A stretch of DNA of 64,000 nt from Flavobacteriaceae bacterium (GTDB lineage Bacteria; Bacteroidota; Bacteroidia; Flavobacteriales; Flavobacteriaceae). The notes under the pieces were generated by a model, which did not search any database, was not told the origin of the DNA, and saw nothing but the letters and a program-made list of their open reading frames with translations. Positions 25,667-35,444 of the stretch are shown piece by piece (the first letter of the stretch is position 1; every line of letters starts with the position of its first letter). The stretch spans positions 79,615 to 143,614 of the forward strand of contig JABAZC010000071.1 of assembly GCA_018608625.1 (NCBI GenBank). The letters are read 5' to 3'. A program made the position numbers and the translations under genes.

Positions 25667-27679
25667 ATGTCAGAGCATGATAACCTGCAAGATGCAGATG
25701 GAGATAACCTAAACGTCACTCCCCCAAAATCAGAAATTACAGAAGATGTGAATTCTCTAAGTGAAGTTGTAAATGAAATCGAAAATAAATCAACTGAAGA
25801 CGCCACAATAGAGACAATCACAGTACAATCTAAGGAAGATAACTCAGAAGAAATCAGCTCAGAAGAAGAAGAAGAAGAAGAAGATGATGATGAAGAGAGT
25901 TTAGATAAGGGGAATCAGAAAAAAACTGATAAAAGTGACGCCAAAATAGGGTCTGAAAAAATAGATTCTGAAGAAAGTTTTGAATCTTTATCTTTAGAAG
26001 ATTTGGTTAATAAATTTGAATCTCTTTTAGAAAATGAAAATTCTCAAAACGTTCGCAACAACATTAATAAGATTAAAAACAGTTTTAACGCTGCGTTCGC
26101 AATTTTAATTGCGGAAAAAAAAGATGCATTTTTAGCTGATGGCGGTAATGTTATTGATTTTAATTTTACAAGTCCACTTAAGAAAAGGTTTAATGATCTA
26201 TCAAAATCATTTAGAGAAAGACAACAATCATTTCAAAAAAACAGAGCCCAACAACTGAATCAAAATCTTGAGATTCGACTTCAAATAATCGAAGAAATAA
26301 AAGGACTGATAAATGTAGAAGGGGATATTAATTCTTCATACAATACTTTTAAAAGTTTACAAGAACGTTGGAGAAATACGGGGCAGATTCCATCAACTGA
26401 AAATAACAATACTTGGAATAATTATAGACACCATGTAGAGATATTTTATGGATTTCTGCATCTAAACAGAGATTTAAGAGATTTAGATTACAAACATAAT
26501 TTAGAACAAAAACAAAAAATAATTCAAAGCACTGAAGAGTTAGCAACTGAAACTGACTTAAACAGGGCTTTTAGAGAACTTCAGGCACTTCATAAAATTT
26601 GGAAAGAAGAATTAGGACCTGTAGCAAAAGAATTTAAAGATGAGCTTTGGGAACGGTTTAGTGCCGCTACCAAAGTGATTAATGATAAACGTCAAGATTA
26701 CTACGGACAGCTTGAAGAGACTTTTAATGATAATCTGGTTATAAAAAATGATATCATAGATAAAATTAAAGCAATCTCAGAAAAAACCAGTTTAGTTCAT
26801 AAAGAGTGGCAAGCTAATATAAAGGAGATTGAAGCCCTTAGAGATGCCTTTTTTAAAGCAGGTAAAGTACCCTCAAAGCAAAACGAAAAAACATGGACTG
26901 CGTTTAAAGATGCTGTAAGAATTTTTAATAAAAACAAAAACACTTACTATAAAACATTAAAGAAAGACCAGTCAGAAAACTACCGGAAAAAGTTAGAGCT
27001 AGTAGAAATCGCTGAACAAAACAAAGATAGTTTAGATTTAGAAACGACTTTAGCTTTAATGAAAGACATTCAGAATCGCTGGAAATCTATTGGTCACATT
27101 CCTAGAAAAGACAGTGATAAGTTATGGAAGCGATTTAGAGGTGCTTGTAATTTATTCTTTGACCGCTATCATGAACAAAAAAACAATGGTTCAGAAGAAG
27201 AGATTAAATCTTTTGAAGATAAGACAAGCCTTCTAGAGACTTTAAATTCTTTTATTCCAAGTGAAGATAAAGATACTAACCTGGATAGTCTAAACCAATT
27301 TTCAAGTCAGTGGAAAAAAATCGGAAATGTAACAAAAAGTAAACGTTTTATAGATGGCAAATTCTTTAAATCTTTAGATGGTTTCTATTCAAAAATAGGA
27401 CTGGACAAAGAGGCTTTAGAAAACTTAAAATATAGTCTGAAGCTTGAAACTATTTCTAAAGACCCTAGTTTATTTAATAATGAAGTGATTTTTATTAGAA
27501 AGAAAATAGACGAAATAAAAAGTGAAATAAACCAACTTGAAAATAATTTACAGTTCTTTTCAAATGTTGATGACGATAACCCTCTTGTAAAAGAAGTTCA
27601 TAAAAATATCAGTAAGCATAAAGAAGCTTTAAAAGTTTGGGAATTGAAATATTCAAAAATAAAAAAGCTTATAAATTAA
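25667..27679 (+). CDS. DUF349-repeat protein
   Basis: The protein is about 670 residues. Residues 1-115 are acidic and low-complexity, with a run of Glu/Asp encoded by GAA/GAT repeats, and probably disordered. The remainder consists of repeated helical DUF349 units of about 70 residues, each with a W-K-x-x-G-x-x-P/R type core (ERWRNTGQIPS, EWQANIKEIEALRDAF, RWKSIGHIPRK, QWKKIGNVTKS) and ending in coiled coil. Function is unknown; the family is cytosolic and widespread in Bacteroidota. A TTG three codons upstream (25658) is an alternative start. The gene is convergent with mazG, with only four bases between stops. Confidence 0.85.
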   Translation: MSEHDNLQDADGDNLNVTPPKSEITEDVNSLSEVVNEIENKSTEDATIETITVQSKEDNSEEISSEEEEEEEDDDEESLDKGNQKKTDKSDAKIGSEKIDSEESFESLSLEDLVNKFESLLENENSQNVRNNINKIKNSFNAAFAILIAEKKDAFLADGGNVIDFNFTSPLKKRFNDLSKSFRERQQSFQKNRAQQLNQNLEIRLQIIEEIKGLINVEGDINSSYNTFKSLQERWRNTGQIPSTENNNTWNNYRHHVEIFYGFLHLNRDLRDLDYKHNLEQKQKIIQSTEELATETDLNRAFRELQALHKIWKEELGPVAKEFKDELWERFSAATKVINDKRQDYYGQLEETFNDNLVIKNDIIDKIKAISEKTSLVHKEWQANIKEIEALRDAFFKAGKVPSKQNEKTWTAFKDAVRIFNKNKNTYYKTLKKDQSENYRKKLELVEIAEQNKDSLDLETTLALMKDIQNRWKSIGHIPRKDSDKLWKRFRGACNLFFDRYHEQKNNGSEEEIKSFEDKTSLLETLNSFIPSEDKDTNLDSLNQFSSQWKKIGNVTKSKRFIDGKFFKSLDGFYSKIGLDKEALENLKYSLKLETISKDPSLFNNEVIFIRKKIDEIKSEINQLENNLQFFSNVDDDNPLVKEVHKNISKHKEALKVWELKYSKIKKLIN

Positions 27680-27683
27680 CTAT

Positions 27684-28457
27684 TCATAACTTTTTAGCTT
27701 CATCCCAATAAACATCCATCTCGGCTAAGGTCATCTCAGAAAGTGATTTCTGAAGTCCCTTAGCCTTTTTTTCTAAGTATTGAAAACGTTTAATAAATTT
27801 CTTGTTCGTGCGTTCTAGTGCATTCTCTGGGTTAATATTTAGAAATCGAGCATAGTTTATTAATGAAAATAAAACATCTCCGAATTCGTCTTCTATGGCG
27901 TCTTGATTCTTATTTACAATTTCTTCTTTTAACTCTCCTATCTCTTCTTCTACTTTGCTCCAAACTTGGTCAGAATGTTCCCAGTCAAATCCGACTCCAG
28001 CTACCTTTTCTTGTATTCGACATGCTTTTACCAACGCAGGAAGGCTTTTCGGCACTCCTTGAAGCACGCTTAGCTTTCCTTCTTTAAGTTTTAAGTTCTC
28101 CCAATTCTGCTTGACTTCAGTTTCATCCTTAACTTTTACATCACTGTAAATATGTGGATGCCGATGAATTAATTTTTCACATATTCCATTAATCACATCT
28201 GAAATATCAAAATCATTAGTTTCACTACCGATTCTAGAATAAAATACGATGTGCAACAAAAGATCGCCTAACTCTTCTTTAACTTCATTTAAATCTGCAT
28301 CTAAAATAGCATCTCCCAATTCATACGTCTCTTCAATGGTTAAAGGACGAAGAGTTTCCATCGTTTGTTTTTGATCCCATGGACATTGTTCGCGAAGTTC
28401 ATCCATGATCGTTAATAAGCGATCAAATGCTTTTAATTGAGTTGGTCTATTGGTCAT
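27684..28457 (-). CDS. mazG: nucleoside triphosphate pyrophosphohydrolase MazG
   Basis: The 257-residue all-alpha NTP pyrophosphatase has two MazG modules. The N-terminal one carries CPWDQKQTMETLRPLTIEET, ELGDA and KEELGDLLLHIVFYSRI; the second carries the metal-binding EEIGELKEE and EDEFGDVLFSLINYARF. It hydrolyses (d)NTPs to NMP plus pyrophosphate and is thought to clean noncanonical nucleotides and influence ppGpp signalling. Its start overlaps the end of the upstream oxidoreductase gene by 11 bases. Confidence 0.93.
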   Translation of the reverse strand: MTNRPTQLKAFDRLLTIMDELREQCPWDQKQTMETLRPLTIEETYELGDAILDADLNEVKEELGDLLLHIVFYSRIGSETNDFDISDVINGICEKLIHRHPHIYSDVKVKDETEVKQNWENLKLKEGKLSVLQGVPKSLPALVKACRIQEKVAGVGFDWEHSDQVWSKVEEEIGELKEEIVNKNQDAIEDEFGDVLFSLINYARFLNINPENALERTNKKFIKRFQYLEKKAKGLQKSLSEMTLAEMDVYWDEAKKL

Positions 28458-29412
28458 TAGTAGTAGTTATATTAATTGTTGATATGCGTGATTTACACTC
28501 ATCAAACTCTTTCAGGATTGTGCTTACAATATCAAAAACAGAGGCAATAGTATCAATCAATCCAGAGATTTGACCAATTTCTAGTTCTCCTTCTTCTAGG
28601 TCGCCTTCAAACATCCCACACTTGGCACGTGATTTCCCTAACAGATTTTTTAAATCCTCTTTGGAAGGAGTGGTTGTATATAGGTGATTAATGTCTTCAT
28701 AAAATTTATTTTTCAAAAGACGAACAGGTGCTAGTTCTTTCAGAGTTAGCTGTGTATCGCCTTCTTTGGCTAAAAGTACGGCTTTTTTAAAAGCTTTATG
28801 TGCAGAGGACTCCACACTTGCTACAAAGCGACTTCCGATTTGAACTCCGTCCGCTCCTAAAGCCATAGCTGCCATCATTCCATTTCCAGTTGCAATTCCC
28901 CCAGCAGCGATTAAAGGAATTTTTAGCTGGGCATGTATCATTGGAATCAGTGTCAATGTGGTTGTTTCATCACGGCCATTATGACCACCGGCTTCAAATC
29001 CTTCTGCAACAATTGCATCCACTCCTGCAGCTTCCGCTTTTAATGCAAATTTTAAACTACTCACAACGTGTACAACAGTAATTCCTCGTTCTTTTAACCA
29101 GGATGTCCAAGTGTTTGGATTGCCAGCTGATGTAAAAACTATTTTAACCCCTTCTTCAATAATAATTTGCATCAACTCCTCTATGTTTGGGTAAAACATT
29201 GGAACATTGACTCCGAAAGGCTTATCTGTAGCAATTTTACATTTACGAATATGAGTTCTTAGTACATCGGGGTACATCGATCCAGCTCCAATTAAGCCTA
29301 ATATACCCGCATTACTAGATGCAGAGGCTAATTTCCACCCGCTATTCCATACCATGCCTGCTTGAATAATTGGATAACGAATATTAAAAAGCTTTGTAAT
29401 GATGTTTTGCAT
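28447..29412 (-). CDS. nitronate monooxygenase / FMN-dependent enoyl-ACP-reductase-like TIM-barrel enzyme
   Basis: The 321-residue FMN barrel shows YPIIQAGMVWNSGWKLASA at the start, DAIVAEGFEAGGHNGRDETT, PLIAAGGIATGNGMMAAM, and LGADGVQIGSRFVAS, the FMN-phosphate-binding signature. The family includes nitronate monooxygenases (2-nitropropane dioxygenase) and FabK-type enoyl-ACP reductases; the sequence alone does not decide. Upstream of mazG with an 11-base overlap, so coexpressed. Confidence 0.83.
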   Translation of the reverse strand: MQNIITKLFNIRYPIIQAGMVWNSGWKLASASSNAGILGLIGAGSMYPDVLRTHIRKCKIATDKPFGVNVPMFYPNIEELMQIIIEEGVKIVFTSAGNPNTWTSWLKERGITVVHVVSSLKFALKAEAAGVDAIVAEGFEAGGHNGRDETTTLTLIPMIHAQLKIPLIAAGGIATGNGMMAAMALGADGVQIGSRFVASVESSAHKAFKKAVLLAKEGDTQLTLKELAPVRLLKNKFYEDINHLYTTTPSKEDLKNLLGKSRAKCGMFEGDLEEGELEIGQISGLIDTIASVFDIVSTILKEFDECKSRISTINITTTNDQ

Positions 29413-29454
29413 AACGTAAAAGACGTGTATTATTAAAAACTAGAGTCTATCAGT

Positions 29455-30645
29455 CTAAGAAATTACTCCAGAACCCACTAACTCATCTCCTAAATACCAA
29501 GCTACAAATTGGCCCTCAGTAATAGCTGACTGTGGCGAATCAAAAGCAACATATAATCCATCTGAAGTAGCATACAAGCATGCTGTTTCTAGTTTCTGTC
29601 GATAACGAATGCGGGCCGTCACTTTTAGAGAACCTCCTAAATCAATCGCTAAATCAGGCCGTACCCAATGGGCTTCTGATGCCTGAACTAAAAGTACAGA
29701 TTTATATAGTCCGGGGTGACTTTTCCCTTGACCCGTGTAAATAATATTATCAACAACATCTGTGTCTATCACAAAAAGAGGCTCTACAGTACCGCCAACG
29801 GCTAAGCCTTTACGCTGTCCTTTAGTGAAGTAATGTGCGCCTTGATGCGTACCAACTACAGTTCCATCTGAATGATCGTATTTAGTTTTCATAGCTCTAA
29901 AAGCTAATTCTTCTTGGAGAGATTTAAACGTAGGCTGACTCCTGGAATAGGATTCAAAACTCTCTGGAATTTCGATAATTTGTCCCTCTTTAGGCTGTAA
30001 CTGTTGTTGCAGAAAATCAGGCAATCTCACTTTTCCTATAAAACACAATCCCTGAGAATCCTTTTTATCTGCCGTTACTAAATCTTGTTTTGTAGCGATC
30101 GCCCTAACTTCTGGCTTGGTTAATTCTCCGATAGGAAACAATATTTTTGACAATTGTTCTTGGGATAATTGACACAAAAAATAAGATTGATCTTTATTAG
30201 AATCTTTCCCAGAAAGAAGTCGATATGCTGGAGAATCCGAAGCTGTTTTCGTGGTGTCTTTTCTACAGTAATGTCCTGTAGCAACAAAGTCTGCTCCAAG
30301 AGATAAGGCTATTTTAAGAAATATATCAAATTTAATTTCACGGTTGCATAGAATATCAGGGTTGGGGGTGCGTCCATTTTTATATTCCTTAAACATATAA
30401 TCGACAATCTTATCCTTGTATTCCACACTAAGGTCAACTGTTTGAAAAGGTATATTTAATTTTTCTGCTACCAACATCGCATCATTACTGTCATCTAACC
30501 AGGGGCAGTCATCAGAAATAGTTACAGAATCATCATGCCAGTTTTTCATAAACAAACCGATTACATTATAACCTTGTTTTTTTAACAAATAGGCCGCAAC
30601 ACTAGAATCTACACCTCCTGAAAGACCAACAACAACTGTTTTCAT
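29455..30645 (-). CDS. mnmA: tRNA-specific 2-thiouridylase MnmA
   Basis: The 396-residue enzyme installs the 2-thio group on wobble uridine 34 of Lys, Glu and Gln tRNAs. The ATP pyrophosphatase loop [15 protein letters not shown] is at residues 8-22, the first catalytic Cys in [12 protein letters not shown] and the second in [11 protein letters not shown]. The C-terminal tRNA-binding beta-barrel ([24 protein letters not shown]) is complete. A -7 box ends only four bases before the ATG, which suggests a leaderless transcript. Confidence 0.96.
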   Translation of the reverse strand: MKTVVVGLSGGVDSSVAAYLLKKQGYNVIGLFMKNWHDDSVTISDDCPWLDDSNDAMLVAEKLNIPFQTVDLSVEYKDKIVDYMFKEYKNGRTPNPDILCNREIKFDIFLKIALSLGADFVATGHYCRKDTTKTASDSPAYRLLSGKDSNKDQSYFLCQLSQEQLSKILFPIGELTKPEVRAIATKQDLVTADKKDSQGLCFIGKVRLPDFLQQQLQPKEGQIIEIPESFESYSRSQPTFKSLQEELAFRAMKTKYDHSDGTVVGTHQGAHYFTKGQRKGLAVGGTVEPLFVIDTDVVDNIIYTGQGKSHPGLYKSVLLVQASEAHWVRPDLAIDLGGSLKVTARIRYRQKLETACLYATSDGLYVAFDSPQSAITEGQFVAWYLGDELVGSGVIS

Positions 30646-30649
30646 ACCG

Positions 30650-30657
30650 CAAATTTA
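30650..30657 (-). promoter_or_regulatory. promoter -7 box of mnmA
   Basis: On the minus strand it reads TAAATTTG, an exact TAnnTTTG match four bases from the mnmA ATG. No TTG is seen at the expected -33 position. Confidence 0.55.
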
Positions 30658-30704
30658 CGAATTAATTTATTGTATGACTAGTTAACTACTCCTTGTATTA
30701 AAAC

Positions 30705-30735
30705 AAAAAAGCCACCCAGTTGGGTAGCTTTTTAA
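30705..30735 (-). terminator. intrinsic terminator after yidC
   Basis: A nine-base stem AGCCACCCA/TGGGTAGCT with one C-A mismatch and a 2-base loop is flanked by A-rich and T-rich arms, which also pair. It lies 19 bases beyond the yidC stop and could terminate in both directions. Confidence 0.8.
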
Positions 30736-30753
30736 AATATAGTAATGCGATGC

Positions 30754-32652
30754 TTATTTTTTTCGCTTTTGTTGTGCTTGCTTTTGTGCTTCAGCCTGCT
30801 CCATTATATCGGCCATTTTCTTTTGAAAACGATTTTGTTTTTTAGGCTTTGCTTTACTCACTTGTATTTGTGCTAATACTTTGTCTTCATCAATAATAAA
30901 GTTTTTAATCACAAGCATAAGAGCAATACTAATTAAGTTAGATATAAAATAGTATAAGCTCAATCCAGAAGCATAATTATTAAAAAATATCAGCATCAAA
31001 ATTGGAGAAAAGTAAATCATATATTTCATCATCTTGGCCATATCCGGGGCCCCTTCTTGCGTAGGCTGATTCGACATTTGCTGTCCGGTAGTCATTTTCA
31101 TATAGAAGAAAATTGCTATCGATGCTAATATTGGAAATAAACTAATGTGGTCTCCATAAAGAGGAATATAAAATGGAAGCTCTGCAATAGAATCGTAGGA
31201 ACTTAAATCCTCTACCCATAAAAATGGCTTTTGGCGTAATTCAAATGCAATTGGAAAAAACATAAATAGAGAATAGAATACTGGCATTTGAAAGAACATA
31301 GGCAAACAACCCGCTAAACTCATGGGGTTTGCACCAACTCTAGTTTGCAGGGCCATTGTTTCTTTCTGAACTTTCATTTTATCCTTTTTGTACTTTTCTT
31401 TTATAGCATCCAACTCTGGCTTTATTATTTTATTCTTAGCTTGTGTTAAAAACTGTTTATATTGAACAAATGATAATAAAATCTTAACAAGAATAGTCAT
31501 TACTATTATAGCGATACCATATGATAAGTAATTGGTTAACCATCCATACAAAGGACTGAAAACCGATTTATTAATCCATCCAATAATACCCCATCCAAAA
31601 GGAATACTAGCCTCTAAGTTTTTGTCGTATTGATTTAAGATTTTATCATACGTTGGCCCATAGTATATACTCATTTTATGTGCCAATTCACCACCAGAAA
31701 AGCTTAAAGGAAGACTCACTTCATAACGCTTCGTAAATAAGGTATCAACCGCTTCATCATTAATTAAATTAAATGATTTTAAGTCGGCTGTTTTGAAAGG
31801 AACTTCTGGAACTAAAATAGAACTGAAAAAATGCTGTCTAAAAGAAATCCATGAAACGTCTCTTTCAGATTCATCATCGTCTCCTGTTTGAGATAATTTA
31901 TTTGTTTTATCGCCTTCGTGCTCGTAAGATAAACGGGTGTAACGATTCTCAAAAGCAATACTTTTACCTTGTCGGTGAGCGTCAAATTTCCAATCCAATT
32001 GAACCTCTTGAGAAGTGTTTAAAACAGAGGATAATCCTTGAGAACGAACCGAAAACCCCAGCATATGATCATTCGGCTTTAATTCGTACCGGTATTCTAA
32101 AAATTGTGACTCTGAAACCTTGAGTCGCATTGAAAGAATTTGATTATCTCCTGAAGTTGAAAATATTGGTTGAAAATATAGTTCAGAAGAATTTAATGTT
32201 CGATTATCTGTAGTTACAAAATTTAAATTAAACTGTGAACTACCGTCTTTAATAAGATAAACTGGAACCGAATCATGATTCACATAGCTTTTTAACTTTA
32301 CTTCTGAGATAAAGCCACCTTTGTTATCAATTTTTAAAGCTAAGACTTCATTTTCAAACGTTGTAATAGCAGGGGTTGCCGAAGGCAAAGTCATCGAGTA
32401 GGCAAAATCACCAACTCTATTTTTTAAATTTGACAAGCTTTGTGAATCTTCAATAGATTGATTGCTTGCATTATTTGTTGTTAAAGCTGCCTTATTTAGG
32501 GCTGCCTCAGTTGCCAACTCTTCTATTTTAGCTTCTTCTTGAACTGCAAGTTCTTCTGGAGTTGGTTGTTGTTGCCATAACATGAACAACAAAATAGCAC
32601 CAATAAGTAAAAAACCAATAATTGTATTTGAGTCAATTTTTTTCTCTTCCAT
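30754..32652 (-). CDS. yidC: membrane protein insertase YidC
   Basis: The 632-residue insertase has an N-terminal membrane anchor (TIIGFLLIGAILLFMLW, residues 9-25), a large periplasmic beta-domain (about 60-340), then the conserved five-helix core from about 355 (FGWGIIGWINKSVFSPLYGW; KYKKDKMKVQKETMAL; GCLPMFFQMPVFYSLFMFFP). The C-terminal tail is strongly basic (KPKKQNRFQKKM, QQKRKK), as in YidC forms that contact ribosomes. It inserts and folds inner-membrane proteins alone or with Sec. The pyrG gene lies 51 bases upstream on the same strand, a common pairing in Flavobacteriia. Confidence 0.96.
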   Translation of the reverse strand: MEEKKIDSNTIIGFLLIGAILLFMLWQQQPTPEELAVQEEAKIEELATEAALNKAALTTNNASNQSIEDSQSLSNLKNRVGDFAYSMTLPSATPAITTFENEVLALKIDNKGGFISEVKLKSYVNHDSVPVYLIKDGSSQFNLNFVTTDNRTLNSSELYFQPIFSTSGDNQILSMRLKVSESQFLEYRYELKPNDHMLGFSVRSQGLSSVLNTSQEVQLDWKFDAHRQGKSIAFENRYTRLSYEHEGDKTNKLSQTGDDDESERDVSWISFRQHFFSSILVPEVPFKTADLKSFNLINDEAVDTLFTKRYEVSLPLSFSGGELAHKMSIYYGPTYDKILNQYDKNLEASIPFGWGIIGWINKSVFSPLYGWLTNYLSYGIAIIVMTILVKILLSFVQYKQFLTQAKNKIIKPELDAIKEKYKKDKMKVQKETMALQTRVGANPMSLAGCLPMFFQMPVFYSLFMFFPIAFELRQKPFLWVEDLSSYDSIAELPFYIPLYGDHISLFPILASIAIFFYMKMTTGQQMSNQPTQEGAPDMAKMMKYMIYFSPILMLIFFNNYASGLSLYYFISNLISIALMLVIKNFIIDEDKVLAQIQVSKAKPKKQNRFQKKMADIMEQAEAQKQAQQKRKK

Positions 32653-32703
32653 AATTTACTTTTTAATTAGCTCCAAAGTTGTTAAACAATTGAAAATCAA
32701 ATA

Positions 32704-34332
<1,629 letters not shown>

Positions 34333-34343
34333 TTAAACGCGAA

Positions 34344-34351
34344 CAAATTTA
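34344..34351 (-). promoter_or_regulatory. promoter -7 box of pyrG
   Basis: Minus-strand TAAATTTG matches the consensus. The short leader that follows (34324-34343) contains the 5-base inverted repeat GCGTT/AACGC with a 4-base loop, which might influence translation. Confidence 0.5.
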
Positions 34352-34422
34352 CAAATAAGTATTGAAACTATTCGTAAAATTTTAAGTTGTTTATGAACAG
34401 TTTATATTAAATAAAAAAAGTC

Positions 34423-35355
34423 TTATTTAACGTCAACTAATTCAACATCAAATATCAAATTTGCATCTGGGGGAATCGAACCGCCTGCACCTCTGCTGCC
34501 ATAACCTAAATTACTAGGAATCACAAAACGCGCTTTATCTCCAATTTTTAAAAGAGAAACACCCTCATCCCAGCCAGCAATAACTTGTCCCATGCCCAAC
34601 ACAAATTCGATAGGTTCTTTTCTTTTGTATGAAGAATCAAATACAGTTCCATCTGTTAATTGTCCTTTATAGTGTACTGAAACTGTAGCCCCTTTTTCCG
34701 CTTTTGAACCACTACCATTTTGAAGAATTTGGTAACGAAGACCACTTTCTGTTTTTTCAAAACCAGTTGCTAATTTATCAAGCTCAGCTTCAATTGATGC
34801 TTTCTCTTCTGCGAGTCGAGATTCACGTGATCCTTCAAAGCTTCGAAAAGCCTCAACCGATTGAAACGCTTCTGCCGCTACACCTACTGCAATAATTTCA
34901 ACAGTCTCAAGCACATCGCCTTGAGCAACACAGTCAACGATTGACTGCCCTTCAATTACGTTTCCAAAAACAGTATGCTTACCGTCCAACCATGGTGTTG
35001 GAATGTGTGTAATAAAAAATTGGCTTCCATTCGTTCCAGGACCTGCATTTGCCATGGATAAGATTCCAGGAACGTCGTGCTTTAAATCCGAATGAAACTC
35101 ATCATCAAATTGATATCCTGGATTTCCTGTCCCAGAACCCAATGGACATCCACCTTGAATCATGAAATCAGGAATTACTCTATGAAATTTTAATCCGTTA
35201 TAGTACGGGTCACCTTGTTTTTTAACTGAATTCTCTAATTGACCTTGAGCTAAAGCAACAAAGTTACCTACTGTTCCAGGTGTTTTTTGAAATTCTAAAT
35301 TTACTAAGATTTCACCTTTAGATGTGTTAAATTTTGCGTATAAACCGTGTTCCAT
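34423..35355 (-). CDS. cyclophilin-FKBP fusion prolyl isomerase, no signal peptide
   Basis: The 310-residue protein has a cyclophilin domain at residues about 1-165 (FHRVIPDFMIQGGCP, GPGTNGSQFFITHIP, HTVFGNVI) and an FKBP domain at about 200-310 (VSVHYKGQLTDGTVFDSS, GWDEGVSLLKIGDKARF, LGYGSRGAGGSIPPDANL). There is no signal sequence, so it should be cytoplasmic, unlike the related lipoprotein at 1299-2474. Dual-domain enzymes of this type act as general foldases. It stands alone between pyrG and recQ. Confidence 0.9.
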   Translation of the reverse strand: MEHGLYAKFNTSKGEILVNLEFQKTPGTVGNFVALAQGQLENSVKKQGDPYYNGLKFHRVIPDFMIQGGCPLGSGTGNPGYQFDDEFHSDLKHDVPGILSMANAGPGTNGSQFFITHIPTPWLDGKHTVFGNVIEGQSIVDCVAQGDVLETVEIIAVGVAAEAFQSVEAFRSFEGSRESRLAEEKASIEAELDKLATGFEKTESGLRYQILQNGSGSKAEKGATVSVHYKGQLTDGTVFDSSYKRKEPIEFVLGMGQVIAGWDEGVSLLKIGDKARFVIPSNLGYGSRGAGGSIPPDANLIFDVELVDVK

Positions 35356-35384
35356 GATTTTAAAATTATATTTTTTTATAGCTG

Positions 35385-35392
35385 CAAATATA
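35385..35392 (-). promoter_or_regulatory. promoter -7 box of the cyclophilin-FKBP gene
   Basis: Minus-strand TATATTTG, 29 bases before the ATG. A TTG lies 15 bases further upstream, shorter than the usual -33 spacing. Confidence 0.5.
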
Positions 35393-35444
35393 AGCAGGAA
35401 TTATAAACAAAAAAGATTCTGGAATGGTTTTGTTGTTTGCGACG

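Noticed and set aside
25861-25895. GAA/GAT microsatellite-like run
   Set aside because: It is in frame inside the DUF349 gene and encodes an acidic Glu/Asp tract, so coding composition explains it.
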